A stretch of 8,843 nucleotides of DNA from JBDRGX01 sp043817485 [NCBI: bacterium] (GTDB lineage Bacteria; JBDRGX01), in assembly GCA_043817485.1 (NCBI GenBank), contig JBDRGX010000064.1, positions 1 through 8,843 on the forward strand, written 5' to 3'. The position numbers were made by a program, and so were the translations under genes. The notes beneath the pieces are model-generated. The model was given only the letters and a program-made list of their open reading frames with translations. It was not told the DNA's origin and ran no database searches. Positions 1-6,007 of this stretch are shown piece after piece; position 1 is the stretch's first letter, and each line of letters starts with the position of its first letter.

Positions 1-215
1 GAACTACTGCCTCAATTGCCAAGAGGCTTAAACGAAATTTCATAACGATAGAAATCTCAAAGGAATATCATGAGGTTATACTAAAAAGATTGGATGGTAA
101 GATATCGGAGATAAAAAGGAATAAAAAGGTTGAATCGGAAAAGCAGGAAATACTGTTTGATTTAGTTAATTTGAATAATATTCATAAAACTTATAATATA
201 ATCAAGAAAAAATAA
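1..215 (+). CDS. C-terminal end of a DNA methyltransferase (N4/N6 type), 5' end outside the window
   Basis: The reading frame whose codons start at base 3 stays open from the window edge to TAA at 213-215, giving 70 residues. It begins TTASIAKRLKRNFITIEISK and continues with EYHEVILKRL. This matches the stretch that follows the S-adenosylmethionine-binding motif (FxGSGTT) in N4-cytosine/N6-adenine DNA methyltransferases of the N6_N4_Mtase family, where that motif lies near the C terminus: a GTT-A..AK-L-RNFI-IEIS-EY...KRL pattern. The split first codon ends in GA, compatible with the Gly before TT. Such enzymes methylate a recognition site, usually with a partner restriction enzyme, which would have to lie upstream. 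The remaining Lys-rich tail is not diagnostic. Codon use differs from the other genes: 6 of 13 Lys codons are AAG and AGG, TCG, ACG and CTG all occur, suggesting recent transfer. The family call is from motif recognition on a short piece; the catalytic (D/S/N)PP(Y/W) motif is not visible. Confidence 0.72.
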   Translation, partial: TTASIAKRLKRNFITIEISKEYHEVILKRLDGKISEIKRNKKVESEKQEILFDLVNLNNIHKTYNIIKKK

Positions 216-219
216 AGGT

Positions 220-271
220 AAAAAATGATTAATAGTTTGTTGATACTTTTTTATTTTAATAACATTTTTTT
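220..271 (+). terminator. AT-rich inverted repeat after the methyltransferase, possible terminator
   Basis: AAAAAATG (220-227) is exactly complementary to CATTTTTT (263-270). The stem can be lengthened by ATTAA (228-232) with TTAAT (256-260) if two bases (261-262) bulge out. It begins five bases after the methyltransferase stop and ends in a T run, as a rho-independent terminator would. The stem has almost no G or C, so it would be weak, and such repeats arise easily in AT-rich DNA. Confidence 0.3.
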
Positions 272-288
272 GTAATTATTCAGTAGTA

Positions 289-335
289 AGAATACAGAAA
301 TTAGAATGAAAAAATCTGCATTTATTTGGTATTCT
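289..335. repeat. Inverted pair of AGAATAC upstream of the helicase gene
   Basis: AGAATAC at 289-295 faces GTATTCT at 329-335, with 33 bases between. Pairing can be extended by a few bases with mismatches. The same heptamer occurs three more times in the spacer downstream of the helicase gene and was not found elsewhere in the window. It could be a pair of operator half-sites, part of a hairpin or a small dispersed repeat; the sequence alone does not decide. Confidence 0.5.
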
Positions 336-358
336 AAATACATAAGTAGTTTTTTTCA

Positions 359-387
359 AAAAATGCAATTGAATAAAAAGCATTTTT
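359..387 (+). promoter_or_regulatory. Inverted repeat immediately before the helicase ribosome binding site
   Basis: AAAAATGC (359-366) and GCATTTTT (380-387) are perfect 8-base complements around a 13-base loop. The 3' arm ends three bases before the GGAGAG ribosome binding site at 391-396. If transcribed, the hairpin would sit next to the ribosome entry site of the TTG-started helicase gene and could modulate translation or stop upstream transcripts. That role is inference. No convincing sigma-70 promoter was found for the helicase gene in 216-400; the best, TTGTTG (237-242) with TAACAT (260-265), is poor. Confidence 0.3.
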
Positions 388-400
388 ATAGGAGAGTCTT

Positions 401-2557
401 TTGTTTATTTATGAAAATATATTAGAAAAATTAAATACTGCACAACAAGAAGCAGTCATTCATATAGACGGACCTTTATTAGTGGTAGCTGGTGCTGGTA
501 GTGGAAAAACAAGGATTTTAATTTATCGTATTGCACATCTTATTCAACAAGGAATAAATCCCGAAAATATTTTGGCTGTTACTTTTACAAAAAAAGCAGC
601 TTTAGAAATGAAAGAAAGAGTTTGGAAATTAGGAATAAAAAATAATAATTTATTTATTGGAACTTTTCATTCTTTTTGTGCTCGAATTTTAAGAAAAGAA
701 TATGAAAAATTAAATATTAATAAAGATTTTACTATTTTTGATGATCAAGATCAACTTAAACTTATTAAAAAAATTTTTGAAGAATTAAAAATAACTTTAT
801 TTACTCCTCAACAAGTAATTTCTGCAATAAATTGGGAAAAAAATCAATTAATTACATTTGAAAAAATGCTTCAAGAACCATCCTTATGGCGTAAAGAAAT
901 AGGAAAAATTTACCAAAAATATCAAGAAAGTCTTGAATTAAATAATGCTTTAGATTTTGGTGATTTAATTATGAAAACAGTAGAACTTTTTAAAAAAAAT
1001 CCAGATATATTAACACATTATCAAGAAATATATAAATACATTCTTGTAGACGAATATCAAGATACAAATATATCTCAATACTATCTTATTAAATTATTAG
1101 GTGAAAAATATAAAAATGTTTGTGTAGTTGGAGATCCAGATCAATCTATTTATGCATGGAGAGGTGCTAATATTGGAAATATTTTAAATTTTGAATCTAA
1201 TTATCAAAATACAAAAATAATTAAAATGGAACAAAATTATCGTTCTACTTATTCTATTTTACAAGCATCTAATAGTTTAATTAAAAATAATTTAAGTAGA
1301 TATGAAAAAAATCTTTGGACAAATAATAATAATGGAGAACAAGTAAAATATATATTAGCAGAAAATCAAGATGCAGAAGTAAATTTTATTATTGATGAAA
1401 TAAAAAATCTTCAAAAACAAGGATTTGCTTTAAAAGATATAGTTTTATTTTATCGAATACATGCTTTATCCAGAATTTTAGAAAATGGGTTTAGAAGAGA
1501 AAATCTTCCTTATACTATTGTTGGCGGTGTAAGTTTTTATCAAAGAAAAGAAATAAAAGATATTTTGGCATATTTAAAAGTAATTATAAATCCCAAAGAT
1601 GAAATAAATTTAAGACGAATAATTAATTTTCCAACAAGAGGAATTGGAGATGAAAGTTTGAAAAAAATAGAAAATTATAGTAAAACAAAAGCAATTACTT
1701 TGTTTGAAGGATTAAAAGAAATTAATTTAGTAGAAGATATTTCATTGAAAACAAAAGAATCTATTTGTAATTTTGTTGATTTAATAAAAGAATGTCAAGA
1801 ATTAAAAAAATCTAATGAAGTAAAAAAAATAATTGAACAAATTTTAAATGAAACTGGTTATTGGGAAATGTTATTAAAAGAAAATACAGAAGAATCTTTT
1901 CAAAAAAGAGAAAATTTAAAAGAATTAATATCATCTGCTTATGAATTTGAAAAAAAATCTCCAGAGCCAAATTTATCTATTTATTTAGAAGAAATTTCTC
2001 TTTCTGCAGATATTGATATGTGGAAAGAAGAAAAAAATACTGTAACTTTTATGACACTTCATAATGCTAAAGGATTAGAGTTTAAAATTTGTTTTATGAT
2101 TGGATTAGAAGAAGAAATTTTTCCTCATTTTCTTAGTTTAGAATCTCAACAAGAAATAGAAGAAGAAAGAAGACTTTGTTATGTTGGTATGACACGAGCA
2201 AAAGAAAAATTATATCTTTCTGCTGCTAAAGAAAGAATAGTTTGGGGAAAAAGAAAAAATAATTCTGTTTCTCGTTTTATAAGAGAAATAGATGAAGACT
2301 TTCTTGAAAAAAAAGAAGCAATACATTATTCGTATGTTTCTTCAAATGCAAATATTTATAATTCAAAAAAAATATATGAAAATAATGCAAATAAAAATAA
2401 TGAAAAACAATTTAATAAAGGACAAATGGTTTTTCATCCTTATTTAGGAAAAGGAGTTATTCAAGATAAAGAAGGAGATAAAGTAATCGTATTTTTCCCT
2501 CAATCAGGTAATACAAAAAAACTTTCTTTAATGTATGCAGATTTAAAAATATTGTAA
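401..2557 (+). CDS. pcrA/uvrD: UvrD/PcrA-type superfamily 1 ATP-dependent DNA helicase
   Basis: A 3'-5' DNA helicase for nucleotide excision repair, mismatch repair and removal of proteins or RNA polymerase from DNA. All SF1A motifs are present in order: Q-motif (LNTAQQEAV, 11-19), Walker A GAGSGKT (31-37), motif Ia (TFTKKAALEM, about 61-70), Walker B VDEYQDT (216-222), motif III GDPDQSIYAWRG (244-255), motif IV NYRST (279-283), motif V TLHNAKGLEF (552-561) and motif VI VGMTRAKEKL (595-604). The C terminus (about 671-718: KGQMVFHPYLGKGVI) resembles the Tudor-like RNA polymerase-binding domain of PcrA. At 718 residues it is of normal PcrA length and intact. The TTG start at 401 is supported by GGAGAG at 391-396, five bases away; the ATG at 411 is out of frame and the next in-frame Met lies beyond Walker A. 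Flanking spacers of 185 and 257 bases suggest it is transcribed alone. Very strong AAA, AGA and TTA codon preference. PcrA and UvrD cannot be told apart reliably here. Confidence 0.96.
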   Translation: MFIYENILEKLNTAQQEAVIHIDGPLLVVAGAGSGKTRILIYRIAHLIQQGINPENILAVTFTKKAALEMKERVWKLGIKNNNLFIGTFHSFCARILRKEYEKLNINKDFTIFDDQDQLKLIKKIFEELKITLFTPQQVISAINWEKNQLITFEKMLQEPSLWRKEIGKIYQKYQESLELNNALDFGDLIMKTVELFKKNPDILTHYQEIYKYILVDEYQDTNISQYYLIKLLGEKYKNVCVVGDPDQSIYAWRGANIGNILNFESNYQNTKIIKMEQNYRSTYSILQASNSLIKNNLSRYEKNLWTNNNNGEQVKYILAENQDAEVNFIIDEIKNLQKQGFALKDIVLFYRIHALSRILENGFRRENLPYTIVGGVSFYQRKEIKDILAYLKVIINPKDEINLRRIINFPTRGIGDESLKKIENYSKTKAITLFEGLKEINLVEDISLKTKESICNFVDLIKECQELKKSNEVKKIIEQILNETGYWEMLLKENTEESFQKRENLKELISSAYEFEKKSPEPNLSIYLEEISLSADIDMWKEEKNTVTFMTLHNAKGLEFKICFMIGLEEEIFPHFLSLESQQEIEEERRLCYVGMTRAKEKLYLSAAKERIVWGKRKNNSVSRFIREIDEDFLEKKEAIHYSYVSSNANIYNSKKIYENNANKNNEKQFNKGQMVFHPYLGKGVIQDKEGDKVIVFFPQSGNTKKLSLMYADLKIL

Positions 2558-2636
2558 AAATAAAATAATTTTATGGACAATTTAATAAAAAAATTAAATA
2601 TTATGCTTTATATTATATTAATTTGTAATAAAATGT

Positions 2637-2699
2637 AGAATACAAGAGCCAGAATTCAAATATAAGTATTCTTATTTTGATTTTTGTATTCTTGTTTTT
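2637..2699 (+). terminator. Long inverted repeat after the helicase gene, possible terminator
   Basis: AGAATACAA (2637-2645) is a perfect complement of TTGTATTCT (2684-2692); with two G-T wobbles the stem reaches 12 pairs (2637-2648 with 2681-2692). A second small hairpin, ATAAG (2662-2666) with CTTAT (2671-2675), sits in the loop. The stem is followed by TGTTTTT (2693-2699). The position, 80 bases after the helicase stop and just before the next promoter, suits a terminator. The loop is large and the stem AT-rich, so this is tentative. A third AGAATAC copy, reversed, lies inside the loop at 2666-2672. Confidence 0.4.
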
Positions 2700-2716
2700 A
2701 ACTTGAATATATTTTT

Positions 2717-2746
2717 TTGATAACAAATTAGTGTTAAATATATAAT
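2717..2746 (+). promoter_or_regulatory. Sigma-70-type promoter for the acyl-CoA synthetase gene string
   Basis: TTGATA (2717-2722) matches the -35 consensus at five of six bases, and TATAAT (2741-2746) is a perfect -10, separated by 18 bases. A start site near 2753 would leave a leader of about 60 bases before the GTG at 2815. No comparable promoter is seen in the short gaps downstream, so this one probably drives everything from 2815 to the window end. In DNA this AT-rich, chance -10 boxes are common; the good -35, spacing and position in the only large gap favour it. Confidence 0.6.
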
Positions 2747-2752
2747 GACAGA

Positions 2753-2781
2753 TTGTAATAGTAAAATAAAAAAAATTACAA
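2753..2781 (+). promoter_or_regulatory. Small inverted repeat in the predicted 5' leader
   Basis: TTGTAAT (2753-2759) and ATTACAA (2775-2781) are perfect complements around a 15-base A-rich loop. The repeat begins at about the predicted transcription start, so the mRNA could open with a weak 7-pair hairpin. It could equally be a DNA operator overlapping the start site. Nothing indicates a known riboswitch. Confidence 0.25.
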
Positions 2782-2814
2782 AAAACTTAAAACTTATTTT
2801 AAAAGGAGGAATTT

Positions 2815-4914
2815 GTGTCTTTAAAAAATTTTTTTGAACCAAATTCAATAGCTATAGTTGGGGCTTCTAATACACCAGAAAAAGTTGGTTATGAAATTTT
2901 GAAGAATTTAATTAAAAATGGTTTTACAGGGCATATTTATCCTATTAATCCTAAAGCAGATGAAATTCTTAATTTAAAATGTTATTCTTCTTTATTGCAA
3001 ATAGAAAATAAAATTGATTTAGTTGTAATTATTGTTCCTAATGTAAAAGTTGCTTCAGTTTTAGAAGAATGTGGACAGAAAAAAATAAATAGTGTTATTA
3101 TTATTTCTGCTGGGTTTAAAGAAAGTAGTTGTCAAGGTGCAGAATTAGAAAAGCAAATTGGAAAAATTGCTGAAAAGCATAATATAAAAATAGTAGGACC
3201 TAATTGTTTAGGATTAATTAATCCGTATCATAATTTAGATGCTTCTTTTAGTGCAAATGTTACTTTTAAAGGGAAAATTGCTTTTATGTCTCAATCTGGT
3301 GCTCTTTGTACAGCCATATTAGATATTGCAGAAGAAAAAAAAATAGGATTTTCTAAATTTGTTAGTTTAGGAAATAAATTAAATCTTGATGAAGTAGATT
3401 TTTTAAAAGATTGGACAGAAGATTCTCAAACAGATGTAATTCTTTGTTATTTAGAAGGAATTAAAAGAGGAAATGAATTTATTAAAGAAGTTACAAAAAC
3501 TTCTTTAACAAAACCAGTTATTATTGTTAAATCTGGAACAACTTCTTCGGGTGCTAAAGCAGCTTCTTCTCATACTGGAACTTTAACTGGATCAGATCAA
3601 GTTTATGAAGCAGTTTTTAAACAATGTGGTATTATTAGAGCTAATTCTTTTGATGAACTTTTTGATTATGCTTTGGGCTTTGATATGCAAAATATTCCCG
3701 ATGGAAAACGAGTAGCAATTATTACCAATGCTGGTGGTCCTGGAATTATGGCTACTGATGCTTGTGAAAAAGCCGGTTTAAAAATTACTTCTTTTAATAA
3801 AGAAACTATTTCAATTTTGCAAAAACATTTACCTCCAGCAGCCAATTTTTACAATCCAGTAGATGTATTAGGAGATGCAAAAAGTAATTTATATCAAATT
3901 GCTATTAAAACTGTTTTAAACGATTCTAATGTTGATCTTTTACTTGTTTTACTTACTCCTCAAGCAATGACTGATATTGAAGAAATAGCTAAAACAATTG
4001 TAGAAATAAGTAATACTTTTTCTAAGCCAATATTTACTTGTTTTATGGGTGGTAAAAGAGTAAAACCAGCTCTTGAAATTCTTCAAAAAGGCGGTATTCC
4101 TAATTATAGTGCTCCAGAAAGAGCTGTAAAAGTAATAGTTGCAATGGATAATTATAAAAATTGGATTGATAAAACAAAATCTCATCAAACTTCTATTCCA
4201 TCATTTTCTGTTAATAAAGAAAAAATTTCACAACTTTTTGCTAAAAAAAGAAAAGAAGGAATTTTAAATATAGGGGAAGTAGAAGCAAAAGAAGTTTTTA
4301 GTGCTTATAATATTCCTTTTCCTGTAAATAAACTTGCTTTAAATTCTGATGAAGCAATAGAAATGGCTAATTCTATTGGTTATCCCGTAGTAATGAAAAT
4401 AGTTTCTTCAAATATTCTTCATAAATCTGATATTGGAGGAGTAAAAGTTAATTTAAAAACACCCGAAGAAATAAAAAATGCCTTTGATGAAATGACTATT
4501 AGAACCAAAAGATTTATGCCTGAAGCAGAAATTTTAGGAGTAGATATTCAAGAATATATTGCTGATGGTAAAGAAATTATTATTGGAATGACAAGAGATT
4601 CTCAATTTGGTCCTTTAATTATGTTTGGAATGGGAGGAATTTATGTAGAAATTTTAAAAGATATTTCTTTTAGAATTGCTCCTTTAACAGAAAGAGATGC
4701 TATGGAAATGATTCAAGAAACTAAATCATATTTTCTTTTATCTGGTGCAAGAGGGCAAAAAGCAGTTAATATTCAATCTATTGTTGATTGTCTATTAAAA
4801 GTATCTCAATTATCTTTAGATTTTCCAGAAATTTTGGAATTAGATATAAATCCTTTAAAAGTATCTGATAAACTTTATGCTTTAGATGCTCGATTAACTA
4901 TACAAGGAGAATAA
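2815..4914 (+). CDS. ADP-forming acetyl-CoA synthetase (acyl-CoA synthetase, NDP-forming), fused alpha-beta
   Basis: Interconverts acyl-CoA + ADP + Pi and acid + CoA + ATP, usually making ATP from acetyl-CoA in one step. Domain order is that of fused alpha-beta enzymes. The CoA-binding Rossmann domain (1-130) has IVGAS (14-18) and GPNCLG (128-133). The succinyl-CoA-ligase-like domains (about 150-440) carry SQSGA (159-163) and the phosphohistidine loop SSHTGTLTGSD with His253. The ATP-grasp domain (about 480-699) has ILHKSDIGGV, where His536 matches the second phosphate-shuttle His of the family, and the metal-binding ELDINP (675-680). Both histidines suggest an active enzyme. It ends after the ATP-grasp domain, so it lacks the acetyltransferase domain of Pat/YfiQ proteins of similar build. 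The GTG start at 2815 has AGGAGG at 2804-2809. The DRTGG gene follows after five bases. Substrate (acetyl, propionyl, branched or aryl acid) cannot be read from the sequence. Confidence 0.93.
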   Translation: MSLKNFFEPNSIAIVGASNTPEKVGYEILKNLIKNGFTGHIYPINPKADEILNLKCYSSLLQIENKIDLVVIIVPNVKVASVLEECGQKKINSVIIISAGFKESSCQGAELEKQIGKIAEKHNIKIVGPNCLGLINPYHNLDASFSANVTFKGKIAFMSQSGALCTAILDIAEEKKIGFSKFVSLGNKLNLDEVDFLKDWTEDSQTDVILCYLEGIKRGNEFIKEVTKTSLTKPVIIVKSGTTSSGAKAASSHTGTLTGSDQVYEAVFKQCGIIRANSFDELFDYALGFDMQNIPDGKRVAIITNAGGPGIMATDACEKAGLKITSFNKETISILQKHLPPAANFYNPVDVLGDAKSNLYQIAIKTVLNDSNVDLLLVLLTPQAMTDIEEIAKTIVEISNTFSKPIFTCFMGGKRVKPALEILQKGGIPNYSAPERAVKVIVAMDNYKNWIDKTKSHQTSIPSFSVNKEKISQLFAKKRKEGILNIGEVEAKEVFSAYNIPFPVNKLALNSDEAIEMANSIGYPVVMKIVSSNILHKSDIGGVKVNLKTPEEIKNAFDEMTIRTKRFMPEAEILGVDIQEYIADGKEIIIGMTRDSQFGPLIMFGMGGIYVEILKDISFRIAPLTERDAMEMIQETKSYFLLSGARGQKAVNIQSIVDCLLKVSQLSLDFPEILELDINPLKVSDKLYALDARLTIQGE

Positions 4915-4923
4915 TAATAGTGA
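4904..4923 (+). promoter_or_regulatory. Coupled translation junction: ribosome binding site inside the synthetase gene, stacked stops, GTG start
   Basis: The AAGGAGA (4904-4910) that serves the next gene lies in the last codons of the synthetase gene. The synthetase frame then reads TAA (4912), TAA (4915), TAG (4918), TGA (4921): four stops in a row using all three stop codons. The GTG start of the DRTGG gene (4920-4922) overlaps the third and fourth of them. The layout suggests that ribosomes finishing the synthetase start the next protein, keeping the two in fixed proportion; that is inference. Confidence 0.6.
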
Positions 4924-5981
4924 AAACAATTTATATATGTTCTTTAGATTCTTATTCTGGAAAAAGTTTAATTTGTTTAGGTTTAGGAATGAAATTAAAA
5001 GAAAAAAATAAAAAAATTGGATATTTAAAACCATTTGGAAATTTTCCTATTTCTTCAAAACATGGAATAATAGACGAAGATGTACTTTTAATTTCTGAAG
5101 CATTAGATTTTAAAGATCCTCTTTCTTTAATTTGTCCAATACTTTTAGATGAACAATTAGTAGAAAAAAATTTTGCAGAAAAAAATTTATCAAAAGAAAA
5201 TTATTTTTCTAAAATAATCAATAGTTTTACAGAGATTAGCAAAAATAAAGATTTTATGCTTATTACTGGTGCGAGTTCTTTTTTAACAGATGGATTTTTC
5301 CTTGATATTCCAGATTTTAAAATTGCTAAAAAACTTAATGCAGAAATTATTTTTATTGCTAAATATACTTCTTCTTTTGTTATAGATCAAATTTTATTTG
5401 TAAAAGAATTTCTTAAAAAAGATCTTTTGGGTGTTATTATTAATGGTGTTCCTTATAATAAATTATCTTATGCAAAAGAAATGTATTTTGATTATTTAAA
5501 AGAAAAAGACATAAATCTTTTAGGAATTATGCCCGAAGAGCCATTTTTTAAATATATTAGCATTCAGGAACTTCAAGAAAAAATAGGTGGAAAAATACTT
5601 TGTGCTGATGAAAAGAAAAATGAACTAATTGAACATTTTAGTGTTGGAGCAATGGATGCAGAAAATGCTTTAAAACATTTTAGAAAAATTACTAATAAAG
5701 CTGTAATTACTGGTGGAGATAGATCTGATATTCAATTAGCAGCACTTGAAACTTCTACTAAATGCCTAATTTTAAGTGGAGGGTTTCAACCCAGTTCACT
5801 TATATTATCACGAGCAATAGAATTAAAAATACCTATTATTGTTGTAGAACAAGATACTTTAAGCATTGTTGAACAAATTGAAAAATCTGTAGGGAAAGTA
5901 AGAATTAAAGAAAAAGAAAAAATTCAAAAAGTAATTCAACTTGTAAATGAACATATTGCTTTTGATAAAATCATTGATTAA
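4920..5981 (+). CDS. BioD-like P-loop and DRTGG-domain protein (phosphotransacetylase N-terminal-like)
   Basis: A 353-residue protein built like the N-terminal part of long phosphotransacetylases (COG0857 type) but without the catalytic phosphotransacetylase domain. The N-terminal dethiobiotin-synthetase-like NTPase domain (about 1-210) has the P-loop SLDSYSGKS (8-16), aligning residue by residue with BioD GTDTEVGKT but with Ser for the first Gly. Other family-like segments are GYLKPFG (34-40), DEDVLLI, GVIINGV and LGIMPEEP. The DRTGG domain (about 215-325) shows VGAMDAENAL (242-251) and TGGDRSD (264-270). No membrane segment or signal peptide is seen. GTG at 4920 is used; the next in-frame ATG is residue 24, after the P-loop. 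Proteins of this kind commonly neighbour ADP-forming acyl-CoA synthetases, which suggests a regulatory or assembly role; a biochemical function is not established as far as I know. True dethiobiotin synthetase is unlikely because of the DRTGG domain and lack of bio neighbours. Confidence 0.85.
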   Translation: MKTIYICSLDSYSGKSLICLGLGMKLKEKNKKIGYLKPFGNFPISSKHGIIDEDVLLISEALDFKDPLSLICPILLDEQLVEKNFAEKNLSKENYFSKIINSFTEISKNKDFMLITGASSFLTDGFFLDIPDFKIAKKLNAEIIFIAKYTSSFVIDQILFVKEFLKKDLLGVIINGVPYNKLSYAKEMYFDYLKEKDINLLGIMPEEPFFKYISIQELQEKIGGKILCADEKKNELIEHFSVGAMDAENALKHFRKITNKAVITGGDRSDIQLAALETSTKCLILSGGFQPSSLILSRAIELKIPIIVVEQDTLSIVEQIEKSVGKVRIKEKEKIQKVIQLVNEHIAFDKIID

Positions 5982-6007
5982 ATTTATTTATATATAAAAG
6001 GAATATT

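Noticed and set aside
411-413. ATG as the helicase start
   Set aside because: It is out of frame with the helicase; TTG at 401 is in frame, properly spaced from GGAGAG and keeps the full N-terminal motif.
2580-2599. ATTTAAT / ATTAAAT hairpin after the helicase gene as terminator
   Set aside because: The stem has no G or C, has no T run after it, and such repeats are expected by chance at this base composition.
3321-3336. Runs of eight or nine A (also near 992 and 7943) as possible frameshift sites
   Set aside because: The frames continue intact through them into conserved motifs, and such A runs are normal for Lys-rich genes at this composition.
3949-4188. Open frame of 79 codons on the - strand inside the synthetase gene
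   Set aside because: It lies wholly within a conserved gene on the other strand, has a low-complexity Phe/Ser/Tyr-rich product typical of reversed AT-rich coding DNA, and resembles no known protein.
4920-5981. Complete phosphotransacetylase or dethiobiotin synthetase
   Set aside because: The protein stops after the DRTGG domain, so the phosphotransacetylase catalytic domain is missing; the DRTGG domain and lack of biotin genes argue against BioD.
5987-5998. TTTATATATAAA palindrome before proS as an operator or own promoter
   Set aside because: A 12-base AT palindrome is easily produced by chance here, it is too close to the start codon for a promoter, and there is no -35.
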